Under the pieces are notes generated by a model. It saw only the letters and a list, made by a program, of their open reading frames with translations. It searched no databases and had not been told where the DNA came from. DNA of 9,593 bases, from contig JABHGH010000083.1 in the NCBI GenBank assembly GCA_018672145.1, forward strand, positions 1-9,593, read 5' to 3'. The position numbers and the translations under genes were made by a program. This DNA is from Flavobacteriaceae bacterium (GTDB taxonomy: Bacteria; Bacteroidota; Bacteroidia; Flavobacteriales; Flavobacteriaceae). Shown piece by piece: positions 1 to 6,833 of the stretch. Within the stretch, counting starts at the first letter, position 1, and every line of letters starts with the position of its first letter.

Positions 1-2
1 CA

Positions 3-905
3 TTGCGCCAACTAGGAGCTGACATTAGTTATGTCAAAAATGAGGGCTATCCTCCTTTGCAAATCAAAGGCAATGCACTGACAAAAAGCGAAGTGCGTAT
101 TTCTGCCAACATCAGCAGTCAATACATCACTGCATTAATGTTGATTGCGCCGAGTTTGCCTGAAGGACTAACGCTTACACTGGAGGGTAAGACTACGTCT
201 GTTCCTTATATCGAAATGACTTGTTCTCTTTTACGTAAAATAGGTGTTCGGGCAGTTTTTTCTGGACAACAAATTCAAGTGTTTCCACAACAGAATATTG
301 CCAAAACAACACATCATGTTGAGTCTGACTGGAGTTCAGCCTCGTACTATTTTAGTGTCGCGGCATTGGCGCAAAAAGCAAAGATCAATTTATCGACCTA
401 CAAATCAGACAGCTTGCAGGGAGACAGTATTTTGATGGAGGTTTACCAACAATTAGGAGTGCATTCGTCTATTGAAGAGAACACGCTGAGTTTGCAGGGT
501 GGGGGATCGGTTACGCCCTCGTTGCGTTTGGATCTTTCCGATGCGCCTGATACTGCTCAGACCATAGCAGTAACATGTTTTGGATTGGGAATCGCATGCG
601 ATCTCACGGGGCTTCACACCCTAAAAATCAAAGAAACAGATCGTTTGGTTGCCTTGCAAAACGAATTGACCAAGTTGGGCGCGTCCATCGAAATCACAGA
701 AAAGAGTTTGCATTTACACAAACGAAAATCGAATATAGTGCCAAATGTTGCGATCGACACCTATCATGACCACCGCATGGCGATGGCTTTTGCTCCTTTG
801 GCTTTGTTGGTTCCGATAGTGATCAATGATGCTGATGTTGTTTCTAAATCATACCCAGGATTTTGGGATGATTTAGAAGAGATTGGTTTTTTAATAGGAT
901 CATGA
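3..905 (+). CDS. aroA: 3-phosphoshikimate 1-carboxyvinyltransferase (EPSP synthase), 5' partial
   Basis: This enzyme transfers the enolpyruvyl group of phosphoenolpyruvate to shikimate-3-phosphate, the sixth step of the shikimate pathway, in the cytoplasm. The reading frame is already open at the window edge, so the first codon here (TTG) is not taken as a start. About 300 residues are visible of a protein that is usually a little over 400, so roughly 110 N-terminal residues lie outside. Visible family motifs, numbered from the first full codon, are the substrate-binding SSQY (38-41), PDTAQT with the catalytic Asp at 183, KETDRL (210-215) with the catalytic Glu211 and Arg214, DHRMAM (256-261) with Arg258, and the C-terminal SKSYPGFW with Lys282. 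DWSSASYY (109-116) is the usual Bacteroidota form of that loop. No terminator hairpin is visible after the stop; the queA promoter follows within 25 bases. The identification is secure. Confidence 0.96.
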   Translation: MRQLGADISYVKNEGYPPLQIKGNALTKSEVRISANISSQYITALMLIAPSLPEGLTLTLEGKTTSVPYIEMTCSLLRKIGVRAVFSGQQIQVFPQQNIAKTTHHVESDWSSASYYFSVAALAQKAKINLSTYKSDSLQGDSILMEVYQQLGVHSSIEENTLSLQGGGSVTPSLRLDLSDAPDTAQTIAVTCFGLGIACDLTGLHTLKIKETDRLVALQNELTKLGASIEITEKSLHLHKRKSNIVPNVAIDTYHDHRMAMAFAPLALLVPIVINDADVVSKSYPGFWDDLEEIGFLIGS

Positions 906-927
906 TGTGAAAAATATGCCTGATTAC

Positions 928-959
928 TTGACAACCCCCCCCTTCAGATAGTATATTTG
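928..959 (+). promoter_or_regulatory. Bacteroidota-type promoter for queA-rlmN
   Basis: TTG at 928-930 (within TTGACA) and TATATTTG at 952-959 match the phylum's -33 TTG and -7 TAnnTTTG boxes perfectly, with 21 bases between them, inside the 17-23 range I recall for this sigma factor. The start ATG of queA is at 977, so the leader would be only about 10 bases, and no Shine-Dalgarno sequence is present. The spacer holds a run of eight C (935-942). The same bases also read as TTGACA-N18-TATATT, close to a classical sigma-70 promoter. Confidence 0.75.
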
Positions 960-976
960 CCGCCTTAATATACGTA

Positions 977-2026
977 ATGAAACTATCACACTTCAATTTT
1001 GAGTTACCCCAAGATTTAATGGCAGAGTATCCTGCTGATCAACGAGATGAATCAAAGCTAATGGTGCTTCATAGAGAAACTGAAACCATTGAGCACAAAT
1101 ATTTTAGAGATATTGTTGATTATTTTGATGAAGGGGATATTATGGTGCGAAATAACACCAAAGTATTTCCTGCACGATTAATTGGGAATAAAGAAAAAAC
1201 AGGAGCTAAAATTGAAGTTTTTTTATTGCGTGAACTCAATCAGTCACAACGTTTATGGGATGTCCTTGTTGATCCGGCACGAAAAATTCGTATAGGAAAC
1301 AAACTCTATTTTGGTGGCGGTGAAGACCTGGTTGCTGAAGTCATTGATAACACCACTTCCCGTGGCCGTACATTGCGATTTTTATATGATGGCCCCTATG
1401 ATGCGTTTCGCGAGAAACTACACGAAATGGGACTAACACCACTTCCTAAATATATCAAACGTGAAGAAGAAGATTTTGATCGTGAACGCTATCAAACCAT
1501 CTATGCGAAACATGAAGGAGCAGTGGCTGCGCCTACAGCGGGACTTCACTTTTCAAAACACGTTCTCAAGCGATTGGAAATCAAAGGAATTGATATGGCT
1601 GACATCACTTTACATGTTGGTCTTGGAACCTTTAATCCAGTTGAGGTCGAGGATTTATCAAAACACAAGATGGACTCAGAAGAGTTGCATATAGATCAAA
1701 CCGCTGCGGACTTGGTTAATAGCACCAAGGCAAACAAAAAACGCATTTGCGCGATTGGCACCACCTCCATGCGAGCGTTGGAAAGTTCGGTATCTTCTAG
1801 CAGAACCTTGAACACCTACCGAGGCTGGACACATAAATTTATTTTCCCTCCGCATGAATTTAGCATTGCGGATAGTATGATTACAAACTTTCATTTACCA
1901 AAATCGACTCTGTTGATGATGGTTTCTGCTTTTGCAGGACATGAGTTTGTGCAGAAAGCATACAAAGAGGCAGTTGATAAAAAATACCGTTTTTATTCTT
2001 ACGGTGACGCGATGTTAATTCTCTAA
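977..2026 (+). CDS. queA: S-adenosylmethionine:tRNA ribosyltransferase-isomerase
   Basis: QueA moves and isomerises the ribose of S-adenosylmethionine onto 7-aminomethyl-7-deazaguanine at position 34 of tRNAs with GUN anticodons, giving epoxyqueuosine in the queuosine pathway. The 349-residue length is normal. Characteristic blocks appear in order: the N-terminal FNFELPQDLMAEYPA (6-20), EGAVAAPTAGLHF (180-192), LHVGLGTF (212-219), GTTSMRALES (261-270), ITNFHLPKSTLLM (302-314) and the C-terminal FYSYGDAM (339-346). The ATG at 977 is chosen because the conserved N-terminus begins directly there and the promoter ends 17 bases upstream. It probably forms a two-gene operon with rlmN, which starts 3 bases after its stop; both act on RNA modification in translation. 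No truncation or missing motif is seen. Confidence 0.97.
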   Translation: MKLSHFNFELPQDLMAEYPADQRDESKLMVLHRETETIEHKYFRDIVDYFDEGDIMVRNNTKVFPARLIGNKEKTGAKIEVFLLRELNQSQRLWDVLVDPARKIRIGNKLYFGGGEDLVAEVIDNTTSRGRTLRFLYDGPYDAFREKLHEMGLTPLPKYIKREEEDFDRERYQTIYAKHEGAVAAPTAGLHFSKHVLKRLEIKGIDMADITLHVGLGTFNPVEVEDLSKHKMDSEELHIDQTAADLVNSTKANKKRICAIGTTSMRALESSVSSSRTLNTYRGWTHKFIFPPHEFSIADSMITNFHLPKSTLLMMVSAFAGHEFVQKAYKEAVDKKYRFYSYGDAMLIL

Positions 2027-2029
2027 GAG

Positions 2030-3073
2030 ATGGAGTTAGCACGTCGAGATGTTCGTGCTCTATCATTGGATGAACTACGTTCTTTTTTTACTTCTCATTC
2101 GGCTCCGGCTTTTAAAGGCAAGCAAGTCTATGAATGGCTTTGGAGCAAAGGGGCACACGATTTTGATGTAATGACCAATCTGTCCAAGGAGCATAGAACA
2201 CTATTGCAGGACAATTTTGTAATCAATCACATTGCTGTTGATCACTTGCAACGTAGTACAGACGGCACGGTCAAAAATGCCATTCGACTTCACGACGGTT
2301 TGCTTGTGGAGTCTGTCTTGATCCCTACTGAAACCCGTTCAACAGCCTGTGTGTCTAGTCAAGTGGGTTGTAGTTTGGATTGCACCTTTTGTGCCACAGC
2401 ACAGCTAAAGCGTATGCGCAACCTTAATCCAGATGAAATTTACGATCAGGTCGTGGTGATTGATAGACAAAGCCAACTGTATTTCAATCGTCCTCTTTCA
2501 AATATTGTATTCATGGGAATGGGTGAGCCTCTAATGAATTATAAAAATACAATAGCAGCGATTCAAAAAATCACTTCTCCTGAGGGACTCGGAATGTCCC
2601 CAAAACGAATCACAGTGTCCACTTCAGGAGTTACAAAGATAATTCGTGAAATGGCAGACCAAAAACCAAAATTTAAACTAGCCGTTTCTTTACATTCTGC
2701 CATTGAGCAAACTCGAAACAAATTGATGCCCTTCACCAAAAAATTTCCACTAGATAAGCTTTTAGAATCCTTACAATATTGGTATGCTCAAACCAAAAGT
2801 CGGGTGACTTTTGAATATGTCGTTTGGGCTGGAATCAATGACCAACAAGAAGATGTTGACGCGCTTGTTGCCTATTGCAAGAAAGTTCCCTCAAAAGTAA
2901 ACTTGATTGAATACAACGCTATTGGAGACGATGACTTTGTGCAAGCTAGTCCAGAAGCAATATCGAATTACACATCAGAATTGGAGCGCCATCGCATAGC
3001 TGTAACAGTCCGTAGATCACGTGGAAAAGACATTGATGCTGCTTGCGGCCAACTGGCAAATAAAGAAAGCTAA
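2030..3073 (+). CDS. rlmN: 23S rRNA (adenine-2503-C2) / tRNA (adenine-37-C2) methyltransferase
   Basis: RlmN is a radical-SAM enzyme that methylates C2 of A2503 in 23S rRNA and of A37 in some tRNAs, supporting translational accuracy. The iron-sulfur cluster motif CxxxCxxC is Cys114, Cys118 and Cys121 (GCSLDCTFCATAQ). The SAM-binding GMGEPLMNY follows. The two extra cysteines of the RlmN mechanism are both visible: Cys107, seven residues before the cluster, and Cys339 in the C-terminal DIDAACGQLA, which in the E. coli enzyme is the methyl-carrying Cys355. Both being present argues for RlmN; Cfr-type C8 methyltransferases share them, but the GQLA tail and housekeeping context fit RlmN. The protein has 347 residues, somewhat shorter than E. 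coli RlmN at its N-terminus, as is usual in Bacteroidota. The ATG lies 3 bases after the queA stop, so translation is probably coupled and transcription shared. Confidence 0.96.
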   Translation: MELARRDVRALSLDELRSFFTSHSAPAFKGKQVYEWLWSKGAHDFDVMTNLSKEHRTLLQDNFVINHIAVDHLQRSTDGTVKNAIRLHDGLLVESVLIPTETRSTACVSSQVGCSLDCTFCATAQLKRMRNLNPDEIYDQVVVIDRQSQLYFNRPLSNIVFMGMGEPLMNYKNTIAAIQKITSPEGLGMSPKRITVSTSGVTKIIREMADQKPKFKLAVSLHSAIEQTRNKLMPFTKKFPLDKLLESLQYWYAQTKSRVTFEYVVWAGINDQQEDVDALVAYCKKVPSKVNLIEYNAIGDDDFVQASPEAISNYTSELERHRIAVTVRRSRGKDIDAACGQLANKES

Positions 3074-3092
3074 GATGCGAGGTATCGATTTA

Positions 3093-3123
3093 TTTGACAA
3101 TTACTTCCTAAGTTGTATATTTA
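3093..3123 (+). promoter_or_regulatory. Bacteroidota-type promoter for the polyprenyl synthase gene
   Basis: TTTG at 3093-3096 (within TTTGACA) and TATATTTA at 3116-3123 fit the -33 and -7 boxes with one mismatch in the last base of the -7 box and 19 bases between TTG and TA. The ATG is at 3133, giving a leader of only a few bases. The box sequences closely resemble those of the queA promoter (TTGACAA and GTATATTT in both). Confidence 0.62.
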
Positions 3124-3132
3124 ATATCCCTT

Positions 3133-4104
3133 ATGAAAGTCATAGAGCAGCTTAAACATCCCATACGCGAGGAACTTGAACGCTTCGAAGGAAGGTTTAC
3201 AAATGCGATGACTTCCAAAATTGCGCTACTCAATCGAATCACTCATTATATTGTCAACCGGAAAGGAAAGCAAATGCGTCCGATGTTTGTTTTTTTGGCG
3301 GCCAAACTTTTGGGGACGACCAACGAACGGACCTATCGTGCAGCTTCTGTTATTGAACTGATTCACACAGCTACACTGGTTCACGATGATGTAGTAGATG
3401 ATAGTAACAAACGCCGCGGCTTCTTTTCGATTAATGCATTGTGGAAAAATAAAATTGCGGTTTTGGTTGGGGACTATCTTCTCTCAAAAGGATTGCTGTT
3501 GTGTATCGATCACAAGGATTTTGACTTTCTCGAAATCATCTCTACTGCGGTACGTGAGATGAGCGAGGGCGAGTTGTTGCAAATCGAAAAAGCACGAAGT
3601 TTGGATATTGACGAGGAAGTTTACTACGAGGTGATTCGCAAAAAGACAGCCACATTGATTGCTTCTTGTTGTGCGTTAGGAGCTTGTTCGGTGAACGCTT
3701 CCGAAGTGGATGTTGAAAAAATGAGATCCTTTGGCGAGAAAATTGGTATGGCATTTCAAATCAAAGACGACTTATTTGATTATGGGGAAAGACGAATCGG
3801 AAAGCCAACAGGAATTGATATCAGAGAACGTAAAATGACTTTACCTCTTATTCACGTGATGGAGACATGCTCGTCATCTGAACGTAGATGGCTAAAGCGT
3901 AATGTGAAAAAATATAACACCAATAGAAAGAAAGTGAATGAAATCATTGAGTTTGTCAAATCTAAAGGAGGATTGGACTACGCTGTCGAGAAGATGCATG
4001 CCTTTCAAAACGAAGCAAACCTTATTTTAAACACCTTTCCTGAGTCAGATGCAAAAGACAGTTTGCAAAAGCTGGTGTCCTATGTTATTAACCGTGAGTT
4101 TTAA
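3133..4104 (+). CDS. Polyprenyl (probably hepta/octaprenyl) diphosphate synthase
   Basis: This is a trans-isoprenyl diphosphate synthase that condenses isopentenyl diphosphate units onto an allylic primer; in this phylum such an enzyme normally supplies the menaquinone side chain. The first aspartate-rich motif is DDVVD (85-89) followed by Arg94-Arg95, and the second is KDDLFD (211-216). GKQMRP (45-50) is the conserved diphosphate-binding region. The residue five before the first motif is Ala80, a small residue, which in this family leaves room for a long product; short-chain enzymes usually carry an aromatic residue there. Product length of about C35-C40 is therefore an inference. The 323-residue length is typical. 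It has its own promoter, and dnaG follows 42 bases downstream, so they may share a transcript. IspB- or HepT-like naming is possible, but I leave the symbol open. Confidence 0.92.
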   Translation: MKVIEQLKHPIREELERFEGRFTNAMTSKIALLNRITHYIVNRKGKQMRPMFVFLAAKLLGTTNERTYRAASVIELIHTATLVHDDVVDDSNKRRGFFSINALWKNKIAVLVGDYLLSKGLLLCIDHKDFDFLEIISTAVREMSEGELLQIEKARSLDIDEEVYYEVIRKKTATLIASCCALGACSVNASEVDVEKMRSFGEKIGMAFQIKDDLFDYGERRIGKPTGIDIRERKMTLPLIHVMETCSSSERRWLKRNVKKYNTNRKKVNEIIEFVKSKGGLDYAVEKMHAFQNEANLILNTFPESDAKDSLQKLVSYVINREF

Positions 4105-4146
4105 TCACGTATTTTTTCTATTTTTAGGCATCATAATAATTTAGTC

Positions 4147-6096
4147 TTGATAAGTAAATCAACCATAGACCTTGTTTTTGAAACTTCTCGTCTGGAGGAG
4201 GTGATTGGTGACTTTGTGCAGCTCAAAAAATCGGGTTCGAATTTTAAAGGTCTCAGTCCTTTTTCCAACGAAAAGACACCTAGTTTTATGGTTTCTCCCG
4301 CCAAACAAATTTGGAAGGATTTTAGTAGTGGTAAAGGAGGAAATGTCGTTGCTTTTCTTATGGAGCATGAGCACTTCACATACCCTGAAGCAATAAAATT
4401 CCTAGCAAAAAAGTATAACATCGAGGTTGAAGAAACACAACAAACTGATGAGCAAAAAGAGGCTGCATCTACACGCGAAAGCTTGTATGCTTTGACTGAT
4501 TTTGCACAGTCTTTCTTTTCTAAAATCCTTACAGAGTCTGAAAAAGGAAAGGCTATTGGACTGACTTATTTCCAGGAAAGAGGATTTACCCCAGCGTCGA
4601 TCGAAAACTTTCATTTAGGGTATTCTCCATCCGAATGGTCTGCACTGACAACAGCCGCTATAGACGCTGGTTATAAGGAAGAATATCTGATTTCTACTGG
4701 GCTTACCATTGCCAAAGAGGATAAAAGGTTTGACCGCTTTAAAGGGCGAGTCATTTTTCCGATTCACAGCATGTCCGGACGCGTAATGGGTTTTGGAGGC
4801 CGCATATTAAAGCTAGACAAGCAAGCAGCCAAGTATATTAACTCACCAGAAAGTGAGATATACCAAAAGAGCAAGGTTCTTTATGGACTCTATCAGGCCA
4901 AACAGCATATCGCAAAACAGGACAATTGCTATCTCGTTGAGGGATATACTGATGTCATACAGATGCATCAAGCTGGTATTCAAAATGTTGTTTCTTCATC
5001 AGGAACTGCATTGACTCCTGATCAAGTTCGGTTGATTCGGCGTCTAACATCCAACATCACTTTGTTGTTTGATGGGGATGCAGCGGGACTTCGTGCAGCT
5101 ATGCGTGGTGTCGATATCATTCTTGAAGCAGGAATGCATGTTGCCATTTGCACGTTCCCTAATGGCGAAGATCCTGATAGTTTTGTTCGAGGGAACCATC
5201 CTGATCAGGTGAAGGATTACTTGCAAGAAAATGCAATTGACTTTATTCAATTTAAAGCTAAATTGCTCGCTGAAGAGGGTAAAAATGAACCGATTCGAAA
5301 AGCAGAGACTATTCGCGAAATCATTCAAAGTATCGCTATAATTCCTGATGCAATTCGCCGAGAAATATATATCCAGAGCTGTTCTTCTTTAATGGATGTA
5401 AGCGAGGAAGTTCTTTTTTCTACGCTTGCACAGTTGACTCAAAAAAACAAATCAAAAGCATCTCAGCCTAGGCAAAAACCTGGATTGAAAGTAGTAGATG
5501 TTCCCAAGCAAAAAGTTGATCCACGTTATGAACTGGAGCGCAATATCATTTCATTACTTCTGCTTTATGGTCAAGAAGAAGTTGCTTTTGAGGATGTCGT
5601 TATGCAGCCTAACGACGATGGTGGGATTGAATTTAAACCAACTGAAATTCGTGCGAAGGTTTATGAAAAAATATATCTCGATTTGCAACAAGATGAAGTG
5701 GAGTTGTCAACGGTAAATTTTCGCGAACTGTACAATGCATTACTATTGGTATACAACTCACAAAAAAAGTTGGTAATTGAAACGTTCATTCAAGATCTTA
5801 CACCTGAGCAAGCCCACCAGGTCAGCAGTATCATTATGCAAGACGAAAACAATGTTTTACATGACTGGGAAAGAAAAGACATTTATATAAAGGACAAGAA
5901 AAGTGAAATTGGAAAATGGTTGCAACAAACAATTCTAAATCTTCGTTGTTTATTGATACAAGATAAGATAGGCGTCCTTCAATCACAAACTTCCGAAAAT
6001 CAAGAGCAAACACATGCTGAAATTTTGGAAGAGGTAAACGCTTACGTAGGATTAAAAAAAAGTCTTAGTGGTCGGCTAGATCGCGTACTGTTCTAG
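4147..6096 (+). CDS. dnaG: DNA primase, with a TTG start and no zinc ligands
   Basis: DnaG lays down RNA primers for the replication fork and is recruited by the DnaB helicase. Domains in order are an N-terminal CHC2-type fold (about 1-100), the catalytic core with LVEGYTD (263-269, Glu265) and LLFDGDAAG (306-314, Asp309 and Asp311) forming the TOPRIM metal site, EDPDSF (341-346), and a diverged helicase-binding region to residue 649. The N-terminal domain has the expected PFxxEKTPSF and GKGGN signatures, but the four Cys/His zinc ligands align with Ser37, Ser40, Asp58 and Ser61. The start is TTG at 4147: there is no in-frame ATG or GTG between the upstream stop at 4102 and the conserved region, and flavobacterial DnaG proteins begin MIS-like at this point. 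A weak promoter-like pair (TTTT 4099, TATTTTTA 4119) may exist, but cotranscription with the prenyl synthase is equally possible. The stop overlaps that of the convergent regulator. Confidence 0.96.
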   Translation: MISKSTIDLVFETSRLEEVIGDFVQLKKSGSNFKGLSPFSNEKTPSFMVSPAKQIWKDFSSGKGGNVVAFLMEHEHFTYPEAIKFLAKKYNIEVEETQQTDEQKEAASTRESLYALTDFAQSFFSKILTESEKGKAIGLTYFQERGFTPASIENFHLGYSPSEWSALTTAAIDAGYKEEYLISTGLTIAKEDKRFDRFKGRVIFPIHSMSGRVMGFGGRILKLDKQAAKYINSPESEIYQKSKVLYGLYQAKQHIAKQDNCYLVEGYTDVIQMHQAGIQNVVSSSGTALTPDQVRLIRRLTSNITLLFDGDAAGLRAAMRGVDIILEAGMHVAICTFPNGEDPDSFVRGNHPDQVKDYLQENAIDFIQFKAKLLAEEGKNEPIRKAETIREIIQSIAIIPDAIRREIYIQSCSSLMDVSEEVLFSTLAQLTQKNKSKASQPRQKPGLKVVDVPKQKVDPRYELERNIISLLLLYGQEEVAFEDVVMQPNDDGGIEFKPTEIRAKVYEKIYLDLQQDEVELSTVNFRELYNALLLVYNSQKKLVIETFIQDLTPEQAHQVSSIIMQDENNVLHDWERKDIYIKDKKSEIGKWLQQTILNLRCLLIQDKIGVLQSQTSENQEQTHAEILEEVNAYVGLKKSLSGRLDRVLF

Positions 6097-6728
6097 AAAG
6101 AGTCGATATGAATGGATTGTGCTTTTCGGACAAGCTCAACAAGGTTACGAACAAGTAGTTTTTTCATAATTCGGCTTCGGTATGTGCTTACCGTTTTCTC
6201 ATTGATTTTTAATTCAAATGCAATGTCTTTATTCCGTTTTCCGTCACACAACATTTTGAGCACTTCAACCTCTCTCATGGATAGTTTTTTGAACATCCTT
6301 CGGGGCCTGCCTGTTGACTCATCAAATGCAATGCTTTGGGCGAGCTCGTTTGTGATAAAAACACCTCCGGATGCAATTTTAAGAATGGCATCCCGTAACG
6401 TGCTAAGCACTTCTTTTTTATTGATGTAGCCAGAAGCGCCAGCTTTTAGAGATGAAATAGCATAAACTTCTTCGGGTTGATTAGAGAATATGAGAACACG
6501 AACGCCAGGTTGTTCCTCTTTTATTCGACGTAAAACAGCCAAGCCGTCTGACTTGTATAGATCCATTTCTAACACAACGACATCCACCATTTTACTTTCG
6601 AGACATGAAAAGAGTTCACTTGCAGTTAGCGCTTTTCCAACAATCGAAATTTCAGTCGAATCACGAAAATAGGCTTTGATCCCTTTGTGGACAATCGGAT
6701 GGGAATCTGCAACTACTATTTTTATCAT
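6093..6728 (-). CDS. NarL/LuxR-type response regulator with Glu at the phosphoacceptor site
   Basis: The protein has 211 residues: a receiver domain (about 1-120) and a LuxR/GerE helix-turn-helix (about 147-208, LSMREVEVLKML ... NEKTVSTYRSRI). It should be a DNA-binding transcription regulator. ATG at 6728 is chosen because beta strand 1 (IKIVVAD) begins right after it; a longer frame back to 6788 would add a hydrophobic tail not found in this family. The receiver is atypical: the residue at the phosphoacceptor position is Glu54 (VVVLEMD, eight residues before Gly62, the normal spacing), and the acidic pair is Asp8-Ser9 rather than Asp-Asp. Ser82 and Lys104, the switch residues, are kept. A Glu there can mimic phospho-Asp, so it may work without a kinase; no histidine kinase is encoded nearby. 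Its targets are unknown. It lies 105 bases after nadE on the same strand, and its stop overlaps that of dnaG. Confidence 0.9.
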   Translation of the reverse strand: MIKIVVADSHPIVHKGIKAYFRDSTEISIVGKALTASELFSCLESKMVDVVVLEMDLYKSDGLAVLRRIKEEQPGVRVLIFSNQPEEVYAISSLKAGASGYINKKEVLSTLRDAILKIASGGVFITNELAQSIAFDESTGRPRRMFKKLSMREVEVLKMLCDGKRNKDIAFELKINEKTVSTYRSRIMKKLLVRNLVELVRKAQSIHIDSF

Positions 6729-6784
6729 GTGTTGGTTTATGAGAATTGTCGCTAATAATAATGAATAAAGAAACAATAAATGAA

Positions 6785-6804
6785 ACAAACTACAAAGTTT
6801 GTAG
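6785..6804. repeat. Short palindrome in the nadE-regulator gap
   Basis: CTACAAAGTTTGTAG (6790-6804) is a perfect 7-base inverted repeat around one central base, and an overlapping repeat ACAAAC...GTTTGT (6785-6790 with 6797-6802) shares it. It lies 62 bases upstream of the regulator start and 29 bases after the nadE stop. It could be an operator, perhaps for autoregulation, or a weak AT-rich hairpin ending the nadE transcript, since T-rich bases follow on the minus strand. I found no convincing TAnnTTTG box for the regulator in this gap. Confidence 0.4.
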
Positions 6805-6833
6805 GTAATTTCTTAAGTAATATAACAAAAAAA

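Noticed and set aside
1676..2066. Minus-strand frames opposite the 3' end of queA.
   Set aside because: They run antisense to conserved QueA motifs, and the second also crosses the queA-rlmN junction; no independent support.
4099..4126. A possible dnaG promoter (TTTT at 4099-4102, TATTTTTA at 4119-4126, 16-base spacer).
   Set aside because: Both boxes lack the conserved G and the spacer is short, so in this T-rich stretch it is not distinguishable from chance; it is noted only in the dnaG entry.
4255..4329. The idea that dnaG is a decaying pseudogene because its zinc ligands are missing.
   Set aside because: The frame is open for 649 codons, the TOPRIM catalytic residues are intact, and the surrounding zinc-domain sequence is conserved, so it reads as a functional variant.
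4131..4421. Minus-strand open frames of 71-96 codons across the start of dnaG.
   Set aside because: They are antisense to the strongly conserved DnaG N-terminus, and their translations resemble no known protein; they are shadow frames.
6729..6788. A 20-residue hydrophobic N-terminal extension of the response regulator (signal-peptide-like) if translation began at 6788.
   Set aside because: The receiver domain begins exactly at the ATG at 6728, the extension is unlike any family member I know, and it would consume most of the upstream gap; its hydrophobicity comes from AT-rich non-coding DNA.
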